Shown: piece by piece, positions 20,783 to 31,669 of the stretch
Numbering within the stretch: position 1 is the stretch's first letter
How the letters are laid out: each line of letters starts with the position of its first letter
DNA from: Diabrotica undecimpunctata
Taxonomy: Eukaryota > Arthropoda > Insecta > Coleoptera > Chrysomelidae
Direction of reading: 5' to 3'
NCBI RefSeq assembly: GCF_040954645.1
Contig: NC_092813.1
Coordinates: 21,831,235-21,895,234, forward strand
DNA length: 64,000 bases
The notes under the pieces: model-generated
What the model was told of the DNA's origin: nothing
Seen by the model: the letters and a program-made list of their open reading frames with translations, nothing else
Database searches by the model: none
Made by a program: the position numbers and the translations under genes

Positions 20783-23700
20783 CTATATTTTGTGAAGTAG
20801 TCTTGCATTTTGTAAAAAGTTTATAGTTTTGTCATTATTGAAGCCGTTTAAGCACTCTTTGGATGAAGTGGGTAATCCAGATTGAAGTCGTTCTAGGGTG
20901 TACAAAGGGCAGTCCACTAGCACATGGTCCACTGAAGTTACACAATCACAACTGTAGCACATGGGAATTTGATCGTTACTTAGAAGGTAATCGTGTGTTA
21001 ACTTCGTATGGCCTATACGTAATCTAGAGATGCATACTTGGTCTCGTCGCTTGAATGGGAGTTTGTATACAACTACCTCTTGCTTAATGTTTTTCATGGA
21101 TGTCTCTGAATTGTTCCAGTGTAGTTGCCATTCCTCGCTTATTTTGTTTCTAAAATATTGCTTCAGGTCGCTATAAACGCATTTAGTGAATAATGTTGAT
21201 TGTGGATTTTCTGCTGCTTCCCTGGCCAACTGATCAGCTTTTTCGTTTCCAGTTATATCACAGTGTAAAGGAACCCAAAGGAATTTAACAAATCGGTCGT
21301 TTTCTTGATATTTCATTAGTTCTGACTTTATAAGCAATAGAATAGGATGGTTTGTGTATAACTGTTTCATAGAGCTGAGAGCACTTAAATAGTCAGTTAT
21401 TATCAAAGAGTTTTGTATGTTTTAATTACTTAAAAATGTTATTGCTTGCAAAATAGCAAGAAGTTCTGCGGAAAATACGGTTGATCGTAGGGAAAGTGAA
21501 AAGGAGTAGTCTTGATATAACGTTGTAAAAGAAGCCCCTACCCCATTGTCAGATTTATACGCGTCTTTAAAAGTGAGGGAGTTATAAGAGCAGTTTAATT
21601 TCTCTGCTGCTTTCTTTTTAAATATACTACGTGGTGTGTCATATTTGTTATTGATAGTAAGACTTGTATCACAAATAGGCAGCTGTAATCTCCAAGGAGG
21701 TTGATGAATAAGGTTAGTTACATTGTATGTCTCAGGAAAATGTATGTTTAAACTATTTTGTAATTTTTAGATCCGGATATAAAACGGGGGACTTAATCTT
21801 TGTAAGGTGTTAAATGTCGATGTGAATCTGTCAGCAAACGTGTTTTTAAATGTCGGTATATGTGGATTGGCTGACAATTTAGCAGCATACACAAGGCTGA
21901 GGTAGTTTCTTCTTAGTTAAAGGGAAGGTTCACCTGATTCACAATATAAACTTTCAATTGGGCTAGTATGATGAGCTCCCAGTGCTATTCTTATTGCTGT
22001 ATTGTGTATTGGGTCTAGTAATTTAAGTATTGATGCTTTGGCTGAATTATAAGCAACTGCGCCATAATCTAGTTTAGAACGAATTAGAGTTCTGTAGACA
22101 GTTATGAGTGTTTGGAAATCAGCTCCCCATTGCTTCTGAGATATGCTTTTCAATAAATTTAGACCATTTTGAGTTGTTTGTCGAAGACGAAAAATATGAT
22201 CTTTCCAGATTAACCTCTGATCTAGTTTCAATCCTAGGAAGGTAGTTGATTCAACATAAGTAATAGGTAACGAGTATAAGGTGAGATTAGGTGGTAGTAT
22301 AATGTTTTTTGGGCTCTTGCTAAAGAAAATTGCTTTTGTTTTGTTTGGAGATATCTGTAGACCACATCTGTCTGACCAATTTTCTAGTTGATCGATAGCG
22401 GTTTGTATATATCTGGTAAGTGTTAGAACATTTTTCCCTTGAGAAAATATGACGAGATCATCAGAATATAAGCGTGCTTTTACTAATGAACTAAAGGATT
22501 TAGAGATATCATTAATCGCAATAAGGAACAATACTACGATTAGTGTAGATCCTTGTAGGATACCATTAATTTGTGTTGTTGGCTCTGAACAAATATTATC
22601 TACACGAACTTTAAACTCACGAAATATTAGAAAATTGTTTTATAAACTTAAGGATGTTACCTTTGATTGACCATCTGGATAAGTTTTGTAATATGTCGGA
22701 TCTCCAAATTGTATCATACGCATGGGTTATGTCAAAGAAAACTGCTGAACACTCTTGATTGCATCCAAATGCTTCGTGAATTTCGGATTCTATGTCAACT
22801 AGATTATCTAAAGTAGACCTTGATTTCCTGAAACCACTTTGAATAGGGGTAAGAAGTTGTTTGTCTTCTAGATAACACAGTAGTCTATTGCTTACTATTT
22901 TTTCCAGAATTTTAATATCTAACATGTTAGCGAGATCGGTCGATAAGACTCCTGGTCTGATTTTCTTCTTCCCTGCTTAAGGACTGGAATAATAATTGAC
23001 TGGTGCCAACTATTAGGAAACACATTTTTTGTCCAGATAAAATTGTAAACTTTTAGAAGGTATTGTTTACCTTCTTCGGGTAATGATTTTAAAAAGGCAA
23101 CTGGAATGTTATCAGGTCCAGAACTGGTATCTTTTGTACAATTTAATGAATATAGTAACTCATCCATTGAGAGTTCAACGTTAAGAGGAAAATTAGTATG
23201 ATCTTCTAAATCTATATAAGTGGTCTCTAAATTTTGTTTGTGTATTATGGAATTTGTAGAGATAATGTCATTGCTGGAGTGTCTTTGATACGTATCAGCA
23301 AGTATAGCAGTTATTTGTTCTTTCCTCGAGCAAGTAAGATTGTTATGTTCTAGATAATGGATTGTATTGAATGATTTTTTTCCATTCATTTTATTAATCA
23401 TTTGCCAAACTTCGGAAATAGGATTAGATGAATTTAAGGACGAGACATACGCTTTCCATGCTTCTTTTATGCTTTTCTTTAATATATATCTACAGTAGGT
23501 TCGCTTTTGCTTAAATTCGAGGTGGTTTTGGAATTTGGGGAATTTTTTAAATTTGTAAAAAGTTCTTTTTGACTCTCTGATCGCCATCTTACATTCCTGG
23601 TTCCACCAAGGGACTGGAGGGTGTTTTTTTGGGAAATTTAAAAAACCTACGGACAATTCTGCAGCTGTTGTTATAAGCTGAACAAAACTGGAAACTATAG

Positions 23701-24400
23701 AATTAATATTTGCACGGTCATCACTAGGAGGACTTAGCTCTGATATGGATCGAGATATTAAAGAAGAATATAAAGACCAGTCGGAATTCTTTAGATTCTA
23801 TTTATTAGACGGAGCGGAAGAGGGAGCTGTATTGTTATTCGTTATTAATATTGGGAAGTGGTCACTTCCATGTAGATGAGATGTGACTTGCCAAGACAGC
23901 CCAGGTTGTAAAACTGGGTCACATAAAGTTAAATCAATTGGTGAACCTCCACCTGTACAGATTAAGTTTAGTTATAATTTGTTAATAAACATGACGTGCA
24001 TTGAAGTCACCTAAAATAATTCGTGGGTAGCAATTTGATTAAAAAGGTCTAATAGTTCGCGAGCTGAAGGATCAGTACCAGGAGAAATGTATATATTGCA
24101 GATGTTTATTTTTTGAGGTCCTTTCAAAGTTATTGCTGTAGCCTCTAATTGTGTATTTAAATCAATTATTTTTGAATCATATTGGTTATGTACATAAATA
24201 GCTGTCCCTCCACTAACCTGGTTTGCATTAAGTCTCTTTTTAATATATGATGTGTAGTTTTTTAGTTTGTAAAATTTCTGCTGTTTAAAGTGTGTCTCTT
24301 GTAGACATATTATGGGCGGTATGAATTTGGACATTAGTAATTTTAATTCTTCTAGACGGGTGTAAAACCCGTTCAGATTCCACTGAATTATGGAGTTGAA
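20783..24400 (-). pseudogene. LINE-B ORF2 (APE-RT-RNase H), broken
   Basis: From right to left: endonuclease begins near 24400 with IIQWNLNGFYTRL and has PIICLQETHFK, VSGGTAIYV and SDHFPILI. A PVPWWNQEC linker lies near 23600. RT starts at 23656-22919 (SGPDNIPVAFLKSLP, ESYRPISLTC) and continues with GFRKSRSTLDNL and HAYDTIW. The catalytic box is YSDD rather than YADD (about 22457-22468). RNase H carries LWVPLHCDITGNEKADQLA (about 21230-21290), and a C-x2-C-x7-H-x4-C motif lies near 20925-20975. Stops and frameshifts near 24000, 22920, 22610, 21910 and 21420 inactivate it. Confidence 0.9.
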
Positions 24401-24403
24401 TTT

Positions 24404-25813
24404 TTAATTAATAGGTGTATCACTGCAATCTGTAGAGGAATAGTCATCCTGTAGTTTACAAAGTTTCTTCCTTAGTCTTGTACATCGTATTTTCAAGTAT
24501 CTTTGTGATAGCACTGGGTGAAGTTTTTTTAGGAGATCTATTAACCCTTCGATATCTTCCGTGTATGTTTTAGCAATACTAAGCGGATCTGCAGCTCCAT
24601 GGGTGTTTTCAAGTAAATCTATTATCTCTTCTTGACTTAAACAGCTACTGTTTGACTTATTTTGGAAAAAATCAACTGTACAGTTAGTAAGATCTTCAGA
24701 TAAGTTATGGTGGGTTTGGATGTCTGTTTTTGTTCTCTTGTGTTTTTTATTGGGTTTTTTAAAAGGATTTCCACCCTCCGGTTCAGGAGAATTTGTTATA
24801 TCACAAGCATTTCTTTTAGGTGTTTGAGCTTCTGTTTGAGTTTCATTTATAGTTTTATTTATTTTACCAGGTTCAGAAGCATTACTTTTAGACGTTTGTA
24901 CTTTTGTTTGAGTTTCTATTTTAGTTTCATTTATTTTATCTGGTACCGTCTCCATTGTTTGGGAGTTATCGAAAGAGGTAGAGTTTTTTGATGTGGGTGA
25001 AGCGACGGTTTCAGTAGGTTGTGGATTACTGATTTGTTTGGTAAGTACGGGAGAATGTACTGTAGTTTGAGTTGTATTTTGTTGTGAAATAACAGTCTGG
25101 TCACATTGTGATTGAGAAATGTGTGTTGTATTGTGATCGGTGGATTGATTATTATGATTTGGGCATCGAGATCCTAAATGATCAGTTTGTTTACAAATAA
25201 AGCACGTTTGTTTTTCTAGTGAGAGAAATATTCGATAGTTCGATTTATCATGGTTAATTAGTATTGAATGAGGGATATTTTCAAGATTTGTAGTGGCTAT
25301 ATATGTAAAACTTCGAAAACTAATGACATGTCTAAAACTAGGATTTGATGTTCCGATCCGTAAAAAATCTATTGGTGTTATTTAATAGATTCCTATCTTT
25401 TTGAGTTCATTTTCTATTACGGTATGTAGTATAGAAGGAGATACATTAGAAATAATTAGTTTTTCGTTTGGAGTAATTAGTTTTCTAGATTGGATACGAT
25501 GTTGGTTTACTATTATTATCCCATTGTCTGTTTCCAAAAATTTTTGAACAATATTTTCAGTTGAAGTAGATGCATATACGATCATTAACAATTCTGGATA
25601 TTTCAAGTATATTTTTGGGGTCAAATAAGTTGGCTACAGCATTCAGGTAATCCTTGATTTTTAAATTTGGAACTGTATTTATTACAATTGCTTGTTTTTT
25701 GGAAGGAAATATGTTGGTAGGTTCATTTAAAACTGTTGAATATAACTGGTGCAGTAGTATCATTTTTGGGGGTTTCTTGTTGTGAAAAAACATTTGATGA
25801 TGAAGCTTGGTTC
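24404..25813 (-). pseudogene. LINE-B ORF1, Gag-like with one CCHC knuckle
   Basis: ORF1 starts at the ATG at 25813 (MNQASSSNVF). A conserved N-terminal domain follows (SKKQAIVINTVPNLKIKDYL, NVSPSILHTVIENELKK), then a CCHC zinc knuckle CFICKQTDHLGSRCPN (about 25160-25206). A Gln/Ser/Thr-rich linker with two similar KINETKIETQT-like repeats and a C-terminal LRKKLCKLQDDY segment end it. The protein would coat LINE RNA. There is a frameshift near 25735 and a stop near 25382, so it is not intact, although the C-terminal 183 residues are open. Confidence 0.85.
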
Positions 25814-26074
25814 ATGTTGATCTACGGAACCTGAGTACGGTCCTCGCACCAATACGAAATCATTGATAATAACTCGATGTAATTAAATAAATTAAATTAC
25901 TTACAGTTAATGACCAAAAGTATCAACAATAAATAATTATTTGTCAATAATTTACACTTTACTACACTTTTAGCTTTCAATGTTTTTAAACAAAACCACA
26001 AAAACTAGGTGCGACTAAGGTAATTAGGTGTTGCTTCGTTGAACGCTCGAAGTCAAATCAACATTTTATATTCT

Positions 26075-26560
26075 GTGAGTAGAAATGAGACAAAATTTAA
26101 AAATACTTCGTGAATAATTTCATACATGCGCAAAGATACAGCGAACGAACTGTAACTACCATGCGGTCCATATATATGGAATAAATTCATTTTTAGCGTC
26201 ATTATGTACTATCTGAAAAAGCCTGAAACAGGTCGATTTTTATTCTTAAATTGACAATTTACAGTATGAAAATATCGTCCCCTTCCAGCACCTCCTCTGA
26301 ATTATAAGCAACCCCTCGAAAATTTTAAATAAAAAAGTTGGCAACTGTTTGCCAGCCGTAGTCCGTTTGAAGAGGTTTACTCTCCGGACACTGGAACTCA
26401 CTTAAGCATGGGTGTATGTTACCTGAAGTAAAATCTAATTAAAATATTAAACACCATATAATATTATCAACATCATGTACAATCTTTGGTAACATATTTC
26501 ATTTTAAAGGGTTTTTACCCAAATATTTTGGTGGCTCAGGCATGGTAACCTGTATTTTAA
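26075..26560. other. Non-coding interval between LINE-B and a hammerhead-like motif
   Basis: No ORF is supported. The right half (about 26330-26560) leads into the hammerhead-like motif and may be part of the same Penelope-type terminal sequence. Confidence 0.4.
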
Positions 26561-26561
26561 C

Positions 26562-26600
26562 CTGATGATGGAACAGTTGTTCCGAAAACGTTCGTGCTTG
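26562..26600 (+). ncRNA. Hammerhead-like motif, Penelope type
   Basis: CTGATGA (26562-26568) is followed by a 5-bp stem GGAAC/GTTCC (26570-26574 and 26579-26583) with loop AGTT, then GAAA (26584-26587). That is the conserved core order of a hammerhead ribozyme, in the short-stem form known from Penelope-like elements. An ACG..CGT mini-stem III follows, but the expected UH cleavage dinucleotide is not clear because a G occupies that place. It may be an inactive relic. No Penelope coding sequence is directly attached. Confidence 0.5.
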
Positions 26601-26689
26601 TAATGTTGCCCTTTTAAGGGTTTTTATAAAATAAAATATACCCACATACAAAGACTAACCTCTTTTGTTATACGTGGTATACAGCCAGC

Positions 26690-26925
26690 TACAGGAATTA
26701 TTTTCCTTGTGGATTTTAATAAAATTATTGGTCCTTATTTTTTTGAGGGCACAGTTGATGGTGAGGTTTATCTAGATTTTTTTATTAACTTTTTAGTGCC
26801 TGCCTTACTAAGATTTTTTCCTATCACAAAGACGGACATTCACAGTTCCAGATGCTATGAACCTTGGACTGTGGAAGTTGAATCAATCTTCACCTGTTGG
26901 CTGGCTAACCAGTCACAATGAAGAT
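26690..26925 (+). pseudogene. Mariner-like transposase fragment
   Basis: A short stretch reads IGPYFFEGTVDGEVYLDFF. It matches the GPYFFE...NG..Y segment just before the second catalytic Asp in a large group of insect mariner-like transposases (compare 45.6-46.2 kb). No catalytic residue is left and no TIR was found. Confidence 0.7.
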
Positions 26926-27179
26926 ATTATAATATATGATATTTTGGATTGACCTCGCTTGCTTTGTTCATTGGTTTTCTAAACCAATCTCTGGGGGGGA
27001 AATGGAGATCTTAACCACCTTTTTCTTTCATTTTTGCCTTTTTAGTAACAAGTTGTCACCCAAATTTATCATATTCTTCAAATGTACCGCTCTATTGCAC
27101 TAGAGGTTGGTATTTTGCCCTGCTGTTCTGTCATATTTTGACCTCAAGTCCACTTTCTTGTCACGTTGTTGGCGTGGGT

Positions 27180-27790
27180 GTTACACCTGTTACGCGTACA
27201 TACATCGTACAGACAAACCGACGAATCCATAACCGTATTTACGAACATTCTATATCTGTCAAACATTTCGATACTACTTCAGCCCTAGCCCAACATCATA
27301 TTCAAACAGGCCACAAAATAGATTTCGAAAAAGCAAAAACCATCGCTCCCATCTGCTCCTTAAAATCGAGAATCATTCGTGAAGCTATCGAAATCGAAAA
27401 ACGGCCTAACAGCTTGAACACGCGCGATGACGCAAAACGATTGCCGGCAACATGGCGACCCCTGCTTCGGCGACCTCCGCCCACACCGCTCAGGTCACGT
27501 CAGTTCAGACCACGTCAGCGCATACCGTTCACGCGCATACAGCGAGTATAAAAGCAGCCACACAGGGTAAGACCGGTTGTCACTCGACACTAAGGAGTAG
27601 GCAGATTGAGACCTCAGTGCCGAGAGACAGTTCTTGCAATACAGAACACGATACTGGTACGTCTCGAGTGAGGGGAGTAGGCAGATTGAGACCTCGAACT
27701 CGAACCGAACCGTATCACTCTTGATAATGGCTCCAAAATGGGTGCTGAAACGTCGAGTAATAAATTCTCAACGCGGTTCTTACCCGAGAA
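27180..27790 (+). pseudogene. Penelope-like element 3' end (GIY-YIG endonuclease tail and terminal region)
   Basis: The coding part reads TYIVQTNRRIHNRIYEHS, TGHKIDFEKAKTIAP and RIIREAIEIEKRPNSLN, then LPATWRPLL. This is the C-terminal half of the GIY-YIG endonuclease of insect Penelope elements, including the Arg and Glu expected in that domain; the N-terminal half and all RT are gone. After it comes a GC-rich terminal region with a TATAAAAG box near 27547, a 22-bp sequence present twice (near 27593 and 27671), and a hammerhead-like relic (27727-27775). The element stops where the 319-bp repeat begins. Confidence 0.85.
27727..27775 (+). ncRNA. Degenerate hammerhead-like motif in Penelope terminal region
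   Basis: TTGATAATGGCTCC, a short loop, GGGTGCTGAAACG and GTAATAAA follow the order CUGANGA - stem II - GAAA - stem III - UH of a hammerhead, with two core positions changed (CTGATGA to TTGATAA). Penelope elements are known to carry hammerheads here. This one is probably inactive. Confidence 0.45.
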
Positions 27791-27798
27791 CTAAATAA

Positions 27799-28200
27799 TG
27801 TAAAAGATAAAATCTTTTAGCGAAAGCCACTATCGCTTTATTAAATTAAATGGCCAAATATATGGCCTAGGAGGACAAATTCGTTAAACTTCCCGTGCTC
27901 GAATCGGTATCAATAAAGTGTTATGATCATTTCGGCCTATCCCAGCCTCATCAGATACTTCAGCTGATACAAATTCAAACTCGGAAAGTCCAAAGAATGT
28001 CTCCTAAAACTTTACTACAACAGTAGTTAGCTTACAAAGGCGCCACCTGCTTTGGCGGCCGTGAACGAAAACGATATGATAATATCGTTTGCTGTATTCT
28101 CTGTGCTATGCAAAATGTGTAAAAGATAAAATCTTTTAGCGAAAGCCGCTATCGCTTTATTAAATTAAATGGCCAAATATATGGCCTAGGAGGACCAATT
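27799..28200 (-). mobile_element. Retrozyme-like repeat (319-bp unit plus partial second unit)
   Basis: An 83-bp sequence at 27799-27881 recurs at 28118-28200 with two differences, giving a repeat period of 319 bp and about 1.26 units. The unit contains a minus-strand hammerhead ribozyme and many inverted repeats (AAAGAT..ATCTTT, GGCCAAATATATGGCC, ACGATATgATAATATCGT), so its RNA should be highly folded. There is no ORF. Tandem units of 170-400 bp with a type I hammerhead are the hallmark of animal retrozymes, non-coding elements copied through circular RNA and thought to use Penelope proteins. The unit begins directly at a Penelope 3' end. Confidence 0.72.
27906..27970 (-). ncRNA. Type I hammerhead ribozyme
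   Basis: On the minus strand the core is complete: CUGAUGA (27948-27954), stem II GGCU/GGCC with a 6-nt loop, GAA, stem III AUG/CAU with a 2-nt loop (27923-27930), then the UA cleavage dinucleotide. Stem I has an inner helix AGUAU/ACACU with one A-C mismatch, an internal loop of about 5 and 4 nt, and an outer helix GUAUCA/UGAUAC (27965-27970 with 27907-27912). Cleavage is predicted between 27922 and 27921. All invariant core bases I checked are present, so it may be active; activity is inferred. Confidence 0.8.
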
Positions 28201-28231
28201 ATACAAATAAGAGGATAAATCGTCTTGCATC

Positions 28232-28275
28232 GTCTTGCAAAGTAGCATCTGTATATCGACGCTACTTTACAAGAC
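28232..28275. repeat. Hairpin with 15-bp arms
   Basis: Arms at 28232-28246 and 28261-28275 pair with one mismatch around a 14-nt loop. The left arm is preceded by a 9-nt tandem duplication (CGTCTTGCA twice). It could be a MITE scar or part of the adjacent retrozyme region. Confidence 0.7.
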
Positions 28276-28660
28276 CTTAATAACTGTTTTCCCGTACTTG
28301 TTACAAGAATTTTAACCATCTCATTGATTAGAGTTTTGATACCGTGTTGGTATTTTAAAATATCCGCTTTCTCTGTTTATCCCTTACTGAGTTATATAAG
28401 TTTATTCCAGAAAATGTTTGAGTATAAAATGATGGTACAGTGAAAATATTATATATATTTAGTTCAGGGTTTTGCCGTTTACTCGCTGCCATTATATACA
28501 TGAAAATGTATATCCCACTTTCATTATCAATCATTTTAGCATCAGAAATTTGGCATCGCTGTTGAATATAATATTACCCACAACGAAATAGTAAATTTAA
28601 GAATATATAAATATATTTTTTTCATCCACAAATCATTTTGGCATCATGTTTGGTTAAAAG
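28276..28660. other. AT-rich interval, nothing recognised
   Basis: I see no coding similarity or repeat structure. Confidence 0.45.
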
Positions 28661-29520
28661 TAACGGGTTATGATATATTGCAACTACCTATTGTATCTTC
28701 GCTCCAATTCGTTTAGTCGCGACGTACAGCCCCTCAAATTATAGGATTTAACCAATAAAATACAATAAGACAGAAAAATCAAATAAAGCAGCATGTCAAA
28801 AAGGCCTTAATTATATATATATTCGTTTCTATAAGTCCAATCGTGACGTACAGTATCTCAAATGACAGGATTTAACCAATTGAAAACAATGAAATAAAAA
28901 AATTAAATACAGCAACATGTCCAAAGGGCCGTAGTCACGTATCTTCGGTCCTATCTGTCCAATCGTGACGTACGATACCTCAAATGATAGCACTTAACCA
29001 ATAGAATACAATGACATAGAAATCAAATACAGCATCACGTCAAAATGGCCTTAGTTACGTATCTTCGTTTCTAGTGGCCCAATCGTGACGTACAGTACCT
29101 CAAATGATAGGATTTAACCAATCGAATACAATAAGAAAAATAAAATACATCAGCTTGTCAAAAGGGCCTTAGTTATGTATCTGCGGTCCTATTAGTCCAA
29201 TCGTGACGTTTCGTGCCTCAAATGATAGAATTTAACTAATAGAATACAATGAGAAAAGTGCCTTAGTTATGTATCTTCGATCCTATTAGTCCAATCATGA
29301 CGTACAGTACCTCAAATGGTACAATTTAACCAATAGAATACTACGACGTAGAAATCAAATACATCAACACCAAAAGGACCTTAGGTATATATCTTTGCTC
29401 CTATATATGTTATGTCAAAAGAGCCTTAGTTGCGTATCTCTGGTCCTATAGGTCTAATCATGACATATGGAGCCTAAAATGATGGGATTTATTGGAGATA
29501 ATACGATGGTGGAGAGAAAT
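28660..29520 (+). repeat. Tandem satellite, ~120-bp unit
   Basis: About seven diverged units follow one another. A landmark CGTGACGTAC occurs near 28718, 28842, 28964, 29084, 29202, 29296 and 29459, so spacing is 124, 122, 120, 118, 94 and 163. Each unit also has CCTCAAATGATAG, ATTTAACCAATAGAATAC, AAATACAGCA and GGCCTTAGTTACGTATCTTCG. The last units have lost or gained pieces. There is no ORF. One more unit remnant lies at 30165-30262 beyond a LINE insertion. Each unit has a TGACGT core, the CREB/ATF-type binding sequence, but a regulatory role is not shown. Confidence 0.88.
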
Positions 29521-29589
29521 TAAACATGGCGGCATCTAATAACACCTTAAACTGGCAGCAATAAAACGAATTAACGCACAGAAGTATGT

Positions 29590-30135
29590 GGCATATTACG
29601 TGACAGGATTATTAGCGAATACCATACGATTACGTCATACATCTCTTTGCATACGTCCACTTTTAGTTAACTACTTAGTATGTATTCAGTACTTTGCTTT
29701 ACGGTTGTTGAGGCATGGACTCTTAAACAGAAGAATGTTAAAAATCTTTAAAGCTTTGAGATATGGTGCTACCGCCGTATACTAAAAATAAGTTGGGTGG
29801 ATAAAATTACAAATGAAGAGGTAATACGCAGAATAAATAACGATCCAGAAGTTAAACTGAATATAAAAAAAAGAAAACTTGAATAGTTTGGCCACCTGAT
29901 GAGAGGACAAAAGTACACATTCCTACAAAATATAATGCAAGGAAAAATCCAAGGACGCAGAAATCCAGGCCGTATAAGAATGTCCTGGATGAGGAATTTA
30001 AGAGAGTGGTTTGGCTGTACCACTAACGTATTATTCAAAACAGCAGTAAATAAAATTAGAATCGCCCTAATGATATCCAATCTCCGATAGGAGAGGCACT
30101 CAAAGAAGACGATATGATAAACTGGAAAAATCTCC
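29590..30135 (+). pseudogene. RTE-type LINE 3' fragment within the satellite
   Basis: Decayed plus-strand coding includes LLYGCEAWTLKQK, ISWVDKITNEEVIRRIN, FGHLMRG and GRRNPGRIRMSWMRNLREWF. These are the C-terminal signatures of RTE-like reverse transcriptases, distinct in detail from the copy at 9.9-10.7 kb. The copy is 5'-truncated with stops. Satellite sequence flanks it on both sides, so it inserted into the array. Confidence 0.82.
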
Positions 30136-30164
30136 AACGTTCATTGTTAGACATATGCCTCCCG

Positions 30165-30262
30165 TTCAGTGCACACATTTACTGCTCCTTGACGCTGTGA
30201 CGAGAATGAGATAGGATTTAACAAATAGAATGACAGAAAACTAAACAAGACAGTGTGTCAAA
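30165..30262 (+). repeat. Displaced satellite unit
   Basis: GATAGGATTTAAC, AATAGAATGACAGAAA and a GTGTGTCAAA end match one diverged unit of the 28.7-29.5 kb satellite. Confidence 0.65.
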
Positions 30263-30640
30263 CGTGGAATGCGTCGCAGAACGTGAAATATTAGCGTAAA
30301 ATTATATGATGGCCATAGACGGTTCTTTAATATTCAGCAAACGACTCGCTTTGTAAAGTTACATAGCAGGGATCTGTGCGAGAAAAAGTCAATCATTCGT
30401 TTTATAACCCAAAGGGGACCATAAAATATTGAACGTTAAAATATGACATAATGTTACGGTATGACAAATCTTTGTTCTCCGGCATGTGCATGCCTGTGTA
30501 CCTATACAAGGGAAGTCGTGCATAACCTTTAAGTTGATCGTAATACATAACTACAACAACAAGTATGTTGACGACTTGGGTTAGTAAAAACAGTGCATTC
30601 CGTACGTTTTTTAAACATAATTAAGAATTTGTTGACTGGA
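30263..30640. other. Interval with no recognised feature
   Basis: No ORF, repeat or element similarity is visible in this stretch. Confidence 0.45.
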
Positions 30641-30960
30641 GGCTATTAAAGAAGTTCTTAAAATTTTTGCGGGTCACCGCCTTTTCTGTAAATGGAGTAA
30701 ATATTGTTATCCATTTAATTTTTTTCCTCAGTTGAATAATTCCTGCTGGTATTTGGTCTAAGCTTACTTCTTTTCCCCATTTAAGCTGTTTCATAGCTAA
30801 TTCTACTTTCTCTTTATAGTGCCCTGTTCACCTGTTTTGGTAATTTCGGACTATTTCATCTCTTATAACATAAAACAGTTGTTTCAGATCTTTATCGCGT
30901 TTCCTTTTTTTATGGATGAATATGCTGTCGTTTTCATCTTCTACTATTTCATATGGAGCT
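30640..30960 (-). pseudogene. Possible LINE reverse-transcriptase relic
   Basis: On the minus strand AMKQLKWGKEVSLDQIPAGII resembles the (K)xGKAxGPDxIPAExI box that opens many LINE RT domains. Lys-rich linker-like sequence precedes it (KKRKRDKDLKQ) and one stop lies between. Only this box supports the call. Confidence 0.5.
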
Positions 30961-31059
30961 ACACGATTAACAATTCCAAATCAAGAAAACATAAATAACA
31001 CTCCGAATTATATTATACAACTAATAGTCGAAAAATGAAGAGCAATAGGTAAATAATCA

Positions 31060-31290
31060 GACAATTAAGATCAGCGCTATATGATGCACGCAATGCCACA
31101 TTTGAACACTACATTAGTATATTGTCTAAAGAAGATCATTCACTATGGATAGCAACAAAAACACTTAAAGAGACCTGAACAATACAACCCACCAATTAAG
31201 AAAGATGACGTTAGTTGAGGAAGATCAGACCAGGAAAAAACGTCAACATTTTCAGAATACCAGATAATAATAATCAAGCAATAGAACACT
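31060..31290 (+). pseudogene. Jockey-like LINE linker fragment
   Basis: RQLRSALYDARNATFEHYI, SLWIATKTLK and a PP(I/L)KK-like patch follow the order seen between the endonuclease and RT of Jockey-type ORF2 proteins (LR.AR...F..YL, SLWKATK.LK). Two frameshifts occur within 230 bp, and no RT core remains. Confidence 0.6.
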
Positions 31291-31665
31291 GAAAACTTTT
31301 GTTTTTAACTGTACGCCCGTGAATGACTTATTATTTTTTAAATATCACTTAATATTGCACTTTTTTATTGTATTTTTTCATCTTTCAAGATAATTCTTAT
31401 AGAAATATATTTATTTATAACATACGGTCTTATGGTCTTATTACGGCTTTAAGATTATACGACCTAAATGTATCTTGTACCGCACTGCTAATTGAGAATT
31501 ATGTTTGTAATGCGATAAGAGGTCCGGATATACGAGACACCAGTGACTCATGCCGCACTGATAAAAATCCAACAGGAATCTGAATTTCTACAAAAAAATA
31601 GATTAATTTGTTTTGTGTATTAATTTAGTTTAGTTTAGTCGAACAAGAGTTGCAGTAAAAGATTT
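31291..31665. other. AT-rich interval, nothing recognised
   Basis: A 71-codon open frame (31368-31583) has no recognisable similarity and is probably chance. Confidence 0.4.
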
Positions 31666-31669
31666 TTCT

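Larger units (their letters stand above)
20698..26062 (-). mobile_element. LINE-B, I-group LINE of the LINE-A family
   Basis: This is a nearly full-length but decayed minus-strand LINE, with ORF1 at the right and ORF2 (APE-RT-RNase H) at the left. A 9-bp repeat ATTTTATAT at 20689-20697 and 26063-26071 may be the target duplication, but such an AT-rich match can occur by chance, so the ends are provisional. The 5' region (25814-26062) has no ORF. ORF1 tail and endonuclease resemble LINE-A. Confidence 0.72.

Noticed and set aside
28660..29520. Regular repeats that could suggest a CRISPR array
   Set aside because: Units are diverged ~120-bp tandem copies without constant repeat/unique spacer alternation, in an animal genome full of transposons.
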